Part shown: positions 1 to 8,732 of the stretch, piece by piece | Numbering within the stretch: the stretch's first letter is position 1 | How the letters are laid out: the number at the start of each line of letters is the position of its first letter | Source: Shewanella japonica | GTDB taxonomy: Bacteria; Pseudomonadota; Gammaproteobacteria; Enterobacterales; Shewanellaceae | Assembly: GCF_002075795.1 (NCBI RefSeq) | Contig: NZ_CP020472.1 | Location: forward strand, 3,083,001 to 3,147,000 | Direction of reading: 5' to 3' | Length of the DNA stretch: 64,000 bases | Translations under genes and position numbers: made by a program | The notes under the pieces: model-generated | The model's database searches: none | Told to the model about the DNA's origin: nothing | The model's input: the letters and a program-made list of their open reading frames with translations, nothing else

Positions 1-578
1 ATATGACCCAGCTCAGTAGATTTTGTTTTCAAGTAATCCTCATTGTAGCGGTTTTTACCCACTTGCAAAGGCACTCTTTCAACAACTTCGATGCCAACGG
101 CTTGCATCGCTTTCACTTTGCGAGGGTTGTTAGTCATCAACTTAACCTTACTGACCCCAATTTGTTTCAGCATTGGCTCGATCATGTCGTATTTACGCAT
201 ATCAGCTTCAAAACCTAAACGTTCATTAGCTTCGACGGTATTCGCGCCTTGATCTTGTAATTCATAGGCGCGAATTTTATTCAGCAAGCCTATACCACGC
301 CCTTCTTGACGCAAATATAAAATAAAGCCTTGGCCTTTTTCAGCAATATTTTGCATTGCTGTTTGTAACTGGAACCCGCAATCACAACGTAAACTAAATA
401 GCGCATCACCCGTCAGGCATTCAGAGTGAATGCGGCCTAACATGGCTTCAGTTGAGGTAAGTTCGCCATAAGTTAACGCCACATGTTCTTTACCAGTTTC
501 TGTATCTTCAAAACCATGCATAGCAAATACGCCCCAAGGCGTAGGTAACTTAGAAGTGGCGATATATTTAATCGACAT
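1..578 (-). CDS. ribA: GTP cyclohydrolase II (partial, 3' end off window)
   Basis: RibA opens the imidazole ring of GTP and releases formate and pyrophosphate, the first step of riboflavin synthesis in the cytoplasm. The reading frame starts at ATG 576-578 behind an AAAGG ribosome site and stays open to the window edge. The protein shows the family hallmarks: HSECLTGD and a Cys-x-Cys pair (SLRCDCG) that bind zinc, then [10 protein letters not shown], the GTP and catalytic segment, then NPRKV. The last visible residues (TELGH) match the usual C-terminus, so only a few residues are missing. It is a stand-alone RibA, not a RibBA fusion. yibL lies upstream on the same strand. Confidence 0.95.
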   Translation of the reverse strand, partial: MSIKYIATSKLPTPWGVFAMHGFEDTETGKEHVALTYGELTSTEAMLGRIHSECLTGDALFSLRCDCGFQLQTAMQNIAEKGQGFILYLRQEGRGIGLLNKIRAYELQDQGANTVEANERLGFEADMRKYDMIEPMLKQIGVSKVKLMTNNPRKVKAMQAVGIEVVERVPLQVGKNRYNEDYLKTKSTELGH

Positions 579-662
579 GGATAAACCTTTAAGACAACGC
601 TCAATCCTTGAGACTGATCATCCTTGAACTGACGTTATGTCATGAAAACTTCGAATACTGGA

Positions 663-1019
663 TTAGAATTTTGCAGGAGCAAAACCAGTAACAACTTTGA
701 TATTCATTTCACGGCCTACAGCCGTCATAGGATGAACAACCACTAGACCTTTTACCGATTTTTTTAATTTACCCATGTCAGCTTGTTCAGCTTTGGTGAG
801 CTCACGGCTAAATTTTAAACCTTTGATATCTTGGCCTTGCTTGTTCAATAAACGAGACTGCTGATTTTTCAAACTGGCAATACGTTTAGTCACTGTCGCA
901 ATTTCTTTCTTAAACTGCATGATAACGGCTTTGTCTTCACGAGCTTCAGCGGCAGCAAGCTTACGACGAAACTTCTCTGCTTTATCATTTAATGTTTGCA
1001 GTTCTTGTTTTAAATTCAT
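663..1019 (-). CDS. yibL: YibL-family ribosome-associated protein
   Basis: A 118-residue basic protein of the DUF2810/YibL family, described in enterobacteria as associated with ribosomes; its biochemical role is unknown. The N-terminal 60 residues are a charged heptad-like helix (LQTLNDKAEKFRRKLAAAEARE). The C-terminal half carries the family's most conserved block, KAEQADMGKLKKSVKGLVVV followed by HPMTAVGREM. The ATG is preceded by AAGG. It lies 84 bp upstream of ribA on the same strand, and I see no clear terminator between them, so co-transcription is possible. Confidence 0.85.
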   Translation of the reverse strand: MNLKQELQTLNDKAEKFRRKLAAAEAREDKAVIMQFKKEIATVTKRIASLKNQQSRLLNKQGQDIKGLKFSRELTKAEQADMGKLKKSVKGLVVVHPMTAVGREMNIKVVTGFAPAKF

Positions 1020-1285
1020 TTCTTTACCTTAAATTCTTTCATGCTATCGATAGCAAAAAGTTGTTTTGTTATCGAACAACACTTTTTCGAACGCAAATTA
1101 TATACCTAAAGCGGCTGAATAAGCTAACTTCAAAACTTGTTACAGTGCATAATTTTGTGCATTACTGCAGCTAAATTGACCTTTAAGTTCAATAAGGTGT
1201 TAAATGCACTATCATTAATTGAGCCTGATGGATCTGTGGCCAAGTGATTAACGGACTCAATTTTCCTTTTGGGATATTCTTTAAT
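1020..1285. other. Intergenic region between yibL and the pilin gene
   Basis: This divergent spacer should hold promoters for yibL (leftward) and the pilin-like gene (rightward). It contains the 14-bp palindrome TGCTATCGATAGCA at 1042-1055 and an inverted repeat GTTGTT/AACAAC at 1060-1080, either of which could be an operator or hairpin. A GTG at 1244 in the pilin frame would add 14 residues, but no ribosome site supports it. Confidence 0.4.
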
Positions 1286-1903
1286 ATGCATAACAATAAT
1301 AATTTACATCAAAATCTATCTAATCAAACCCAGCATCATGCAGGTTTTACTTTAATAGAGTTAGTTGTGGTCATCATTATATTGGGGATCATTGCTGTTA
1401 TTGCTGCACCGAGGTTTTTATCCGTTGCTGATGAAGCTCACGCATCAGGAATACAAGGTGTATCTGGCGCTTTTGAAGGCTTTGATGAATTAGTATTTGC
1501 CAAGTCTGCCATATTAGGGATCGAGAAAAATGATCGAAATAGTAGTTCAAGCTCTACTGACAGCCAAGGTGGATTTTATTTAGAAACAGGTGAATTTGTC
1601 CAAACCATATTTGGCCATCCTTGGTTATATAATCAAGATGCATTGACGTATTTACTTGATGCGAGCTTACAAGATGAAGGCCAGAATCAACCTGATAAAG
1701 AATGTGTTACCAATAGTGATTTTTGCTTCATGCTATTTGAAGGCTCCAGTGGCCCCACCAGCATTGGAGTTGCCTATATCCCAGGTAACTCTGTCGCAGT
1801 TTATTACCCTTCTTACAGCGTAAGTGACCAATGCTTTGCTTATTATGTATTTGACAGAACAGACAATAATGTCATTATCGGTGAAACGATTACCGGTTGT
1901 TAA
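1286..1903 (+). CDS. Type IV prepilin-like / pseudopilin protein
   Basis: The N-terminus has a textbook type III signal: a short polar leader ending in glycine, then [20 protein letters not shown], a methylatable phenylalanine with Glu at mature position 5 and a hydrophobic helix. A prepilin peptidase would cut at G|F and the protein would enter a pilus or pseudopilus. The remaining ~170 residues form an unrecognised globular domain with four cysteines in the second half ([18 protein letters not shown] and a terminal Cys), suggesting disulfides. I chose ATG 1286 (205 residues, 20-residue leader); an in-frame GTG at 1244 is the alternative. The gene is solitary, with no other pilus genes nearby, so it probably depends on an assembly system elsewhere. 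MSHA-like or minor pilin are both possible. Confidence 0.75.
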   Translation: MHNNNNLHQNLSNQTQHHAGFTLIELVVVIIILGIIAVIAAPRFLSVADEAHASGIQGVSGAFEGFDELVFAKSAILGIEKNDRNSSSSSTDSQGGFYLETGEFVQTIFGHPWLYNQDALTYLLDASLQDEGQNQPDKECVTNSDFCFMLFEGSSGPTSIGVAYIPGNSVAVYYPSYSVSDQCFAYYVFDRTDNNVIIGETITGC

Positions 1904-1912
1904 ATATGCCGA

Positions 1913-2395
1913 CTAACTTAGCACAATCAACTGACTCAAATCGTGAACCACTTGATTAGCGCTACCTTTCCATTTAAGGCTTGGGTCGGCAAGATCTTGC
2001 TCAAATTTGCCATCAATTAACACATCTACGTAAGCTAGTACTTGTTGCTGCTTTAAAGACATTTCCGCTAATTGGTAGCCACTCCACAACCAGATATCTT
2101 TATCTGGGCACTCACGCTTCACTCTTTTTACTAGCGCTAACATGGCAGGCAAATTATCCGCAAATAAAGGATCACCACCAGATAAAGACAAACCACGACG
2201 TTTAATCCGTGTATCTTGTAAATCTGCAATCACTTGATCTTCCATTGCTTGAGTAAATTCATTACCTGAGCGTGGATCCCAAGTTGATTGGTTATAACAG
2301 CCACGACATTGGTGCTCACATCCAGCTACGAATAAGGTACAACGCGTACCAGGTCCATTTACCACATCGACTGGGTAATACTGATGAAAATTCAT
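1913..2395 (-). CDS. nrdG: Anaerobic ribonucleotide reductase-activating protein
   Basis: NrdG is a radical-SAM enzyme that uses a [4Fe-4S] cluster and S-adenosylmethionine to place the glycyl radical on NrdD. The 160-residue protein has the cluster motif C-x3-C-x2-C in VAGCEHQCRGCYNQ, preceded by the typical GPGTRCTLF, and the SGGDPL motif that contacts SAM. Length fits the family. It lies about 200 bp downstream of nrdD on the same strand, the usual arrangement, and is convergent with the pilin-like gene (9-bp gap). Confidence 0.96.
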   Translation of the reverse strand: MNFHQYYPVDVVNGPGTRCTLFVAGCEHQCRGCYNQSTWDPRSGNEFTQAMEDQVIADLQDTRIKRRGLSLSGGDPLFADNLPAMLALVKRVKRECPDKDIWLWSGYQLAEMSLKQQQVLAYVDVLIDGKFEQDLADPSLKWKGSANQVVHDLSQLIVLS

Positions 2396-2551
2396 AACTT
2401 TATACCTTTAAAAAGCTAATGCACTGGAGTCAACTGTCTTAAAATATGCTGTTTAATACCATATCTAGCACTTAGTGACTTATTCCTAGCAGTCCTATTT
2501 CAACTCGCCTTATTTGATCTCGCCCTTTTAAGACTTTAGCCACTCAAAAGA

Positions 2552-2573
2552 TAAGGCGCTATTCAGCGCCTTA
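2552..2573. terminator. Hairpin between nrdD and nrdG
   Basis: A perfect 9-bp stem, TAAGGCGCT / AGCGCCTTA, with loop ATTC. On the nrdD strand the tail is only weakly T-rich (TATCTTTTGAG), so it may be a partial terminator that lowers nrdG expression relative to nrdD, or an mRNA-stabilising hairpin. On the plus strand the tail TTGTTTTT looks stronger, but no plus-strand gene reads into it. Confidence 0.5.
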
Positions 2574-2601
2574 TTGTTTTTGATATGACATAGAACGAGT
2601 A

Positions 2602-4722
2602 CTAGATATGTTTAACGCGGCGTTTTACTTCTTCTTGCTTACCATGGTTAAAAGGTCTGGCATCTGGGCTACCTAAGTAACCACATACTCGACGAGTTAC
2701 TGACACTCTACTTGGCTCATGGTTGCCACATTTAGGACAGACAAAGCCTTTACTTGTACAGTTAAACTCACCAACAAAGCCGCAATCATAACATTCATCA
2801 ATAGGTGTATTGGTACCGTAGTATGGCACTCGGCTATAGCTGTAATCCCAAACGCTTTCTAATGCTTCAACGTTATGTTGCATATTAGGGAACTCGCCAT
2901 AACAAATAAATCCACCGTTTGTTAGCTCAGGATATGGCAATTCAAAGTCAATTTTATCGTATGGGTTTACTTTCTTTTCCACATCTAAATGGAAACTATT
3001 GGTGTAGTAGCCTTTATCTGTCACACCTTCAACCACACCAAACTGTTTAGCATCCAACTGGCAAAAACGGCTGCATAGGTTTTCGCTTGGCGTGCTGTAT
3101 AAACTAAAGCCATAACCTGTTTCAGCCTTCCACGACTCCGTGGCACGCTTCATGACATTAATAATTTCAACGGCTTTAGTACGCAGTAGCTCACTATCAA
3201 ATACATGCTCTTCTGTGCCGTAAAGAGCATTAATTGTCTCATGAAGTCCGATATAACCTAATGAAATAGACGCACGACCATTTTTGAAGATTTCAGAAAT
3301 ATCATCATCAGCTTTTAAACGAACACCACATGCGCCTTCCATATATAAGATTGGCGCTACGCGGGCTTTAACACCGACAAGACGAGCAATACGAGTATCT
3401 AACGCTTTACGTGCTAAAGTCATTCTCTCATCAAGTAATGCAAAGAAGGCTTTTTCATCGCCTTTAGCTTCGATTGCGATTCTAGGTAAGTTAAGGCTAA
3501 CCACACCTAAATTATTACGGCCTTCATGAATTAACTCGCCATTCTCTTCATATGTACCTAAGAAAGAGCGACAGCCCATTGGCGTTTTAAACGAACCAGC
3601 AACACGTTCAACTTGCTCGTAATTTAAAATATCAGGGTACATGCGCATCGTGGCACATTCTAAAGCCAACTTTTTAATATCGTAATTACTGTCAGCCGCT
3701 TTATGGTTAACGCCATCACGAATAGCAAATACAAGTTTTGGGAACACCGCGGTTTTACGGTTTTTACCAAGGCCTGCCATACGTACTGTTAGTATCGACT
3801 TTTGAATTAAGCGTGACTCCCAGCTGGTACCTAGACCAAAACCAAACGTCACAAACGGAGTCTGTCCATTAGCAGTGTGCAGAGTGTTCACTTCATATTC
3901 TAATGACTGGAATGCGTCATGACATTCTTTTTCAGTTTGCGCCATAGCAAATGCTTCCACATCGCTCACGCCCCACTCTTTACCAATCACCAGTTGTTTC
4001 TGGTAACTCTTTTGCACAAATTCCGCTAACACTTCATCGATACGGTTAATCGTTGTGCCGCCATAAATATGGCTAGCAACTTGGGCAATAATCTGTGCAG
4101 TGACCGCTGTGGCAGTTGAAATTGATTTTGGTGTATCAATTTCGGCATTACCCATTTTAAAGCCATGGGTCATCATGCCTGCTAAATCAATTAACATGCA
4201 GTTAAACATCGGGAAGAAAGGCGCATAATCTAAATCATGATAATGCAGTTGACCCGATTCATGAGCAGCTACAATGTCTTTTGGTAACAAGTGTGATTTA
4301 GCATAATGCTTGGCTACAATACCCGCGAGTAAGTCGCGTTGTGTAGGAATAACTTTAGCGTCTTTATTGGCATTTTCGTTCAAAATTGAGCTATCACTTT
4401 GCTCAACTAACCCACGAATTTCACAGTTAAGTTTACTTTTTGCTTCACGGCAAATATCACGATCGTGACGGTATTCAATATAATGACGTGCAACCTCTTT
4501 ATGAGGCCCTTCCATTAATAGATTTTCCACTAAATCTTGTAAATGGTGAATTTGTACTTCTTCTTCGTTCGCGACTTGATTTCGGATTACACCCGCAATG
4601 GTAGCGGCGTAATCAACATCAGCATGACCTGTAGCCGTCGCCATAGCAGCAACGATGGCATCCCTAATTCTAGACTCATCAAATACAGTCCGACAACCGT
4701 CCCTTTTAATTACTACAGGCAT
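2602..4722 (-). CDS. nrdD: Anaerobic ribonucleoside-triphosphate reductase (class III)
   Basis: NrdD reduces ribonucleoside triphosphates to dNTPs without oxygen, using formate and a glycyl radical. The protein is 706 residues. It starts with an ATP-cone (IKRDGCRTVFDESRI), the allosteric dATP/ATP switch. It ends with a four-cysteine zinc site (CYDCG ... CPKCG) and the glycyl-radical loop RRVCGYLG. I chose ATG 4720-4722 because GGAG lies 8 bp upstream and MPVVIKRDG matches the family start; a longer frame to 4788 would add 22 hydrophobic residues and run through the upstream regulatory boxes. nrdG is downstream. Two NrdR boxes and an FNR-type palindrome lie upstream. Confidence 0.97.
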   Translation of the reverse strand: MPVVIKRDGCRTVFDESRIRDAIVAAMATATGHADVDYAATIAGVIRNQVANEEEVQIHHLQDLVENLLMEGPHKEVARHYIEYRHDRDICREAKSKLNCEIRGLVEQSDSSILNENANKDAKVIPTQRDLLAGIVAKHYAKSHLLPKDIVAAHESGQLHYHDLDYAPFFPMFNCMLIDLAGMMTHGFKMGNAEIDTPKSISTATAVTAQIIAQVASHIYGGTTINRIDEVLAEFVQKSYQKQLVIGKEWGVSDVEAFAMAQTEKECHDAFQSLEYEVNTLHTANGQTPFVTFGFGLGTSWESRLIQKSILTVRMAGLGKNRKTAVFPKLVFAIRDGVNHKAADSNYDIKKLALECATMRMYPDILNYEQVERVAGSFKTPMGCRSFLGTYEENGELIHEGRNNLGVVSLNLPRIAIEAKGDEKAFFALLDERMTLARKALDTRIARLVGVKARVAPILYMEGACGVRLKADDDISEIFKNGRASISLGYIGLHETINALYGTEEHVFDSELLRTKAVEIINVMKRATESWKAETGYGFSLYSTPSENLCSRFCQLDAKQFGVVEGVTDKGYYTNSFHLDVEKKVNPYDKIDFELPYPELTNGGFICYGEFPNMQHNVEALESVWDYSYSRVPYYGTNTPIDECYDCGFVGEFNCTSKGFVCPKCGNHEPSRVSVTRRVCGYLGSPDARPFNHGKQEEVKRRVKHI

Positions 4723-4753
4723 TACTTTTACTCCATTTATGCACAGGATATAA

Positions 4754-4800
4754 ACACTATATATCCACAACAAGAAACCAATAAACACTAGATATGGTGT
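4754..4800. promoter_or_regulatory. Pair of NrdR boxes upstream of nrdD
   Basis: Two 16-bp near-palindromes fit the NrdR consensus (ACAnnATATnnTGT type): ACACTATATATCCACA at 4754-4769 and ACACTAGATATGGTGT at 4785-4800. Their starts are 31 bp apart, three helical turns, the spacing typical of paired NrdR sites. They lie about 30-80 bp upstream of the nrdD ATG and overlap the likely transcription start, so NrdR, the (d)ATP-responsive repressor of ribonucleotide reductases, should repress here. Confidence 0.8.
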
Positions 4801-4826
4801 ATTAAGCTATAACGAAGACTAGAAAT

Positions 4827-4844
4827 CTATGATCTGGATCATAG
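4827..4844. promoter_or_regulatory. FNR/EtrA-type palindrome upstream of nrdD
   Basis: A perfect palindrome CTATGATC-TG-GATCATAG contains the FNR core TGAT-N4-ATCA (4830-4841). On the nrdD strand a possible -10 (TATAGC, 4806-4811) would put the start of transcription near 4799 and this site about 36-41 bp upstream, a class II activating position. In Shewanella the FNR homologue is EtrA. CRP shares half-site features, so CRP is the alternative. Confidence 0.65.
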
Positions 4845-4932
4845 TTTGATGAGGGGAAGTGAAATGAAAAATATTACTGCCAAGCTCTGCACTATTTGGC
4901 AAAACAGAGCTTGACCGAGTAATTGAAAAACG

Positions 4933-5904
4933 TTATCGCCCTAAAGCAGAGTTGATTAAATGAGCAGTTTGACGCACAGACTGCCTGCCAGCTTCAATGG
5001 CTTCTGCCGCACGATGAAACTCCATGGTGCCAATATCAGCAAGCTGTGGAACTAAGCAAACATCAGGTGGATCGCCCATCAGTCTTGCACGTTTATGGCG
5101 CTGCTCCAGAATATCCATTGACTGAGACATCACTGCAATCATGCCTGGATGGGATTTAGTCGACATCGAAAACTTCTCTGAAAAGCTAGCAATGTACTCT
5201 TTACCTTTACCCAGAATATCCATAAAAGCAGAGTCTGGCTCTTTGGCTTCTTGTTGTTGTTTTTCTAACGCTGTAGGAGCACGGCTTTTCATCTGTTGTG
5301 GCAACATATGCATACTGTTACGGCGATGGCCGTTTAAATCAACAGCAATGACCACATCAACTCCCATCGCGCGGCACATTGATACTGGAACAGGATTCAC
5401 CACAGCGCCGTCGACTAGCCATCTGTCTTCTAGTTGAACAGGTGGTAAAAACCCTGGCATTGAACATGATGCTCTAACAGCGTGTCGTAAATCCCCTTCT
5501 TTAAACCAAATTTCTTGTCCGGAGTATAAATCTGTTGCCACCGCTGAGAATGGTTTTTTCAGTTGTTCAATTTTTAGCTCACCAATTCGGCCAGCCAGCA
5601 CATCAAAAACTTTTTCACCGCTTATCAGCCCGCCTTTACGCCAGCTTAAATCCATCAGACCTAAAACATCCCAACTGGAAAAACCACGCACCCACGCTTC
5701 TAGCTCATCAAGATGATCATTGGCATACGCTGCACCTACCAATGCACCAACTGAACATCCTGCAATTTTATCTGGATGTATTCCCATTTCAGCCAGTTCT
5801 TTCAATACACCGATATGGGCCCAACCTTTAGCTGCGCCACTACCCAGTGCCACACCGACTCTTAATGGTTTATTCACCGTAGGCTCATTTTCATGCTCCG
5901 ACAT
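4933..5904 (-). CDS. rssA: Patatin-like phospholipase RssA family
   Basis: A 323-residue patatin-domain serine hydrolase predicted to act on lipid acyl esters in the cytoplasm. The oxyanion loop is GSGAAKGWAHIG, the nucleophile elbow GCSVGALVGA (Ser in G-x-S-x-G), and the Asp of the Ser-Asp dyad is in VDGAVVNPVPV. The C-terminal ~120 residues match the RssA layout (a helical part with EKQQQEAKEPD, then SQSMDILEQRHKRARLMGDPPDV). The ATG has AAGGG upstream. Its substrate is unknown. It lies downstream of nothing on its strand and is divergent from the DEAD-box helicase. Confidence 0.88.
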   Translation of the reverse strand: MSEHENEPTVNKPLRVGVALGSGAAKGWAHIGVLKELAEMGIHPDKIAGCSVGALVGAAYANDHLDELEAWVRGFSSWDVLGLMDLSWRKGGLISGEKVFDVLAGRIGELKIEQLKKPFSAVATDLYSGQEIWFKEGDLRHAVRASCSMPGFLPPVQLEDRWLVDGAVVNPVPVSMCRAMGVDVVIAVDLNGHRRNSMHMLPQQMKSRAPTALEKQQQEAKEPDSAFMDILGKGKEYIASFSEKFSMSTKSHPGMIAVMSQSMDILEQRHKRARLMGDPPDVCLVPQLADIGTMEFHRAAEAIEAGRQSVRQTAHLINSALGR

Positions 5905-6036
5905 CTTTTACATCCCTTGTAGCTTAATTTGACTCAATTAATCTTATAAACTCAGCATAACTGAGCCTTTAGCTGTTGGCTATCGCCTAGCATACACGTT
6001 ATAATATCTGGCTATCATTTTTTAGGGGATTTACCT

Positions 6037-7422
6037 TTGTTATTTACCGATTTTTCTTTAGACAAACGCTTACTTGAAAGTCTAAAGCATATGGGCATTT
6101 CTGAGCCAACCGAAATTCAGCAGCAAGCCCTGCCAATTGCCTTAGCAGGTAAAGATTTAATGGCATCTTCAAAAACCGGTTCAGGTAAAACCTTGGCGTT
6201 TTTGTTACCCGCACTTCAGCGTGTTATTTCAACAAAAGCGCTTTCTAAAAAAGACCCTCGTGTGTTGATATTACTACCGACAAGGGAATTGGCTCAGCAA
6301 GTATACGGTCAATTACGTTTATTAGTGGCAAATACCCAATATAAAGCGGTCAGTATTTTAGGAGGGGAAAACTTTAATGATCAAGCTAAATCGTTATCTC
6401 GTGACCCTCACTTTATTGTGGCTACACCCGGGCGTATCGCTGATCACTTAGAGCAACGTCATCTTTACTTAAATGGCTTAGAGCTCCTTATTCTTGATGA
6501 AGCCGACCGAATGCTTGATTTAGGTTTTGCGCCGCAATTAAAAGCCATTAACGAAGCTGCAGATCACAAACGTCGACAAACATTAATGTTTTCAGCCACG
6601 TTAGATCATGACCATATTAATGATATTGCTGCCACATTACTAAAAACGCCAAGCCATGTAGCCATTGGGGCATCTCATAACGAGCATAAAGACATTCAGC
6701 AACGTGTGTATTTAGTTGACCACTTAGATCACAAGCAAGCCCTATTGCAGCACATTCTCAAAACCGAGCAGCATAAACAGGTCATCATATTTACAGCGAC
6801 GCGTGCTGATACCGACCGATTAGCTAAATTACTTGCTGAGCAAGGATTGGAAACTGCCGCATTAAGTGGTGACTTAAACCAATCAGCTCGTAATCAGATC
6901 ATGGACAAATTTAGCCGTGGTCAGCAGAAAATATTAGTTACAACGGATGTCGCCTCTCGTGGCCTAGATTTATTAAACGTGTCATTAGTGATTAACTTTG
7001 ACATGCCTAAATTTGCCGAAGAATACGTCCATCGCATTGGCCGTACAGGTCGAGCAGGTGCTAAAGGTGATGCGATTTCTTTAGTCGGTCCTAAAGACTG
7101 GGACAGCTTTAAGAAAATCCAAGTATTTTTACGCAAGAATTTCGACTTTTCGACCATAGAGGGTCTTGAAGGAAAATTTAAAGGGTTAAAAGATAAGCCA
7201 AAAACGGGTAACAAAAATACCAAGGCCAATGACCCTAAAGCTGCCAATAAAAAGCGTAACATGGCTAAAAAGCCTAAAATTGCACCTAAACGGGATAAAC
7301 GCTTTATTACTGGCGTCGATATTGGTGATGCGCCAATGCGTCGTAAAGCTAAGCCAGCCAAAATTGTTGAAAACGACAACAGCATTGTTGAAGACAATGA
7401 ACACGAGCTTGGCGAAGAGTAA
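6037..7422 (+). CDS. DEAD-box ATP-dependent RNA helicase
   Basis: A two-RecA-domain RNA helicase that unwinds structured RNA in the cytoplasm. All motifs are present in order: Q motif (EPTEIQQQALP), I (SSKTGSGKT), Ia (LPTRELAQQV), Ib (TPGR), II (LILDEADRM), III (SAT), V (TDVASRGLDL) and VI (HRIGRTGRAG). The last ~75 residues are a lysine-rich tail with an acidic end, typical of proteins acting on rRNA. Start is TTG at 6037, with AGGGG eight bases upstream; the next in-frame Met would delete the Q-motif start. It is closest in build to SrmB/RhlE-type helicases, but I do not assign a symbol. It heads a plus-strand run of four genes. Confidence 0.93.
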   Translation: MLFTDFSLDKRLLESLKHMGISEPTEIQQQALPIALAGKDLMASSKTGSGKTLAFLLPALQRVISTKALSKKDPRVLILLPTRELAQQVYGQLRLLVANTQYKAVSILGGENFNDQAKSLSRDPHFIVATPGRIADHLEQRHLYLNGLELLILDEADRMLDLGFAPQLKAINEAADHKRRQTLMFSATLDHDHINDIAATLLKTPSHVAIGASHNEHKDIQQRVYLVDHLDHKQALLQHILKTEQHKQVIIFTATRADTDRLAKLLAEQGLETAALSGDLNQSARNQIMDKFSRGQQKILVTTDVASRGLDLLNVSLVINFDMPKFAEEYVHRIGRTGRAGAKGDAISLVGPKDWDSFKKIQVFLRKNFDFSTIEGLEGKFKGLKDKPKTGNKNTKANDPKAANKKRNMAKKPKIAPKRDKRFITGVDIGDAPMRRKAKPAKIVENDNSIVEDNEHELGEE

Positions 7423-7501
7423 ACCTCATTAAAACATCATGCTGTTTTAACAGCAAATCGGCATGATAAAGATTTAAACCAGATTAACAGTAAGGTGAAA
7501 C

Positions 7502-7939
7502 ATGAAAATTTGTGGTGTGGAATTAAAAGGTGGCGAAGCCATCATTAGCTTATTAACTTACGAAGTGGAAACATTCAACGTACCTGAGTGTCGTCAAATT
7601 TCTTTCAGCATTTCAAAATCAGCTGAAACAGAATCAATCCGTGAGTTTCACTTTGCTTTCCACAAATTAATGGAAGATTACAAAGTAGATGAAATTGTCA
7701 TCATTGAACGTGAGCAAAAAGGTAAGTTCGCCGGCTCTGCGACCAGTTTTAAACTCGAAACCGCTATTCAAATCACTGACTTGCCTGTTGGCATAATTAG
7801 CCCTGTTATTATCAAAGAAGAGCTTAAGCGTAATCCACCTCAAGCAGATTTAGATACTTTAGGTCTAAAGCGTGTTCAGCTGCCAGCATTTGAAGCCGCT
7901 TACGCACAGCAAAATCGTCGTATGTACGGTAAAGTCTAA
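7502..7939 (+). CDS. DUF3010 family protein
   Basis: A 145-residue protein that I recognise as DUF3010, a small family of marine gammaproteobacteria without an established function. MKICGVELKGGEAIISLL starts with a strand pattern and an early acidic residue like the RNase H/RuvC fold, and the conserved block KLMEDYKVDEIVIIEREQKGKFAGSA (contiguous parts: KLMEDYKVDE, IVIIEREQKGKFAG) follows; an RNase H-like fold is an inference. AAGGTG precedes the ATG. It is 79 bp after the helicase gene and could be co-transcribed. Confidence 0.75.
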   Translation: MKICGVELKGGEAIISLLTYEVETFNVPECRQISFSISKSAETESIREFHFAFHKLMEDYKVDEIVIIEREQKGKFAGSATSFKLETAIQITDLPVGIISPVIIKEELKRNPPQADLDTLGLKRVQLPAFEAAYAQQNRRMYGKV

Positions 7940-8051
7940 GCTCTAGACAAATTTGCGAGCCTACCTGTTAACTTAACAAACACGTTAATTATCAATGGGT
8001 AGGCTTCATAATTAGAACACCCTATTCACCCCTATCAAGCGAGCTAACTCA

Positions 8052-8699
8052 ATGAGCTCAAACAAACCTGCTAAATCGCCTCGAAAAGCACCTCCCCAAA
8101 TGCCCATTAAGGTAAGTTCTGCAAAAGTGGCAGCCGCAAGAGATACCCTGGCAAGCTTAGTTACCAGTAAAGATGTAAAAGCCAAACAGCAACAAGAGGG
8201 GCAGCTTAAATACATCAAAGGCTACTCAGCCAACACGATTGAACAAGTTAAACATCATATTGCCAACGATACCCTCGGCAGGCTTTTACTAAATCGCTAC
8301 CCAAGGATCCATGATATTCGCACTGATAAAGCGTTATATGACTATGCGATGGGATATAAACAGGCTTATCTAAAACAATCAGATCCTTTGTCAAAGGTCA
8401 TTTTTGATGAAAAAATCAGTTTAAGCCATCAAGCGTTAGGCCTTCATACCTATGCTAACCGTGTACAGGGCAGTAAAGTTAAAGCTAAAAATGAAATTCG
8501 GATTTCATCAAAACTTAAGTTTATCCCTGAGCCATTATTGAGAATGGTGGTCGTGCATGAACTTGCACACCTAAGAGAAAAAGAGCACAACAAAGCCTTT
8601 TACCAACTCTGTGAATATATGACAGCGGATTATCATCAACTTGAGTTAGATTTACGATTATTATTGACATGTATTGAGTTAGGCAAGTCACCGTATTAA
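8052..8699 (+). CDS. YgjP-like (M48-type) metallopeptidase domain protein
   Basis: A 215-residue protein with a C-terminal zinc-peptidase core: RMVVVHELAHLREKEHNKAF, the HExxH motif with a third His six residues later, as in the YgjP/DUF45 family. The N-terminal ~60 residues are basic and low complexity (KPAKSPRKAPPQMP) and could bind nucleic acid or be disordered. No signal peptide or membrane segment is visible, so it should be cytoplasmic. The substrate is unknown. The ribosome site is weak. HNH gene follows after 33 bp, suggesting one transcript. Confidence 0.8.
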   Translation: MSSNKPAKSPRKAPPQMPIKVSSAKVAAARDTLASLVTSKDVKAKQQQEGQLKYIKGYSANTIEQVKHHIANDTLGRLLLNRYPRIHDIRTDKALYDYAMGYKQAYLKQSDPLSKVIFDEKISLSHQALGLHTYANRVQGSKVKAKNEIRISSKLKFIPEPLLRMVVVHELAHLREKEHNKAFYQLCEYMTADYHQLELDLRLLLTCIELGKSPY

Positions 8700-8732
8700 T
8701 CTGATTAAATAATAAAGTATTGGAGCGTTATC

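Noticed and set aside
1244..1903. The pilin-like gene as part of a pilus operon.
   Set aside because: No other pilus assembly gene lies nearby; it is a solitary gene.
4723..4788. Longer NrdD N-terminus (22 extra residues, hydrophobic).
   Set aside because: The internal ATG at 4722 has GGAG and matches the family start, and the longer version runs into the NrdR box.
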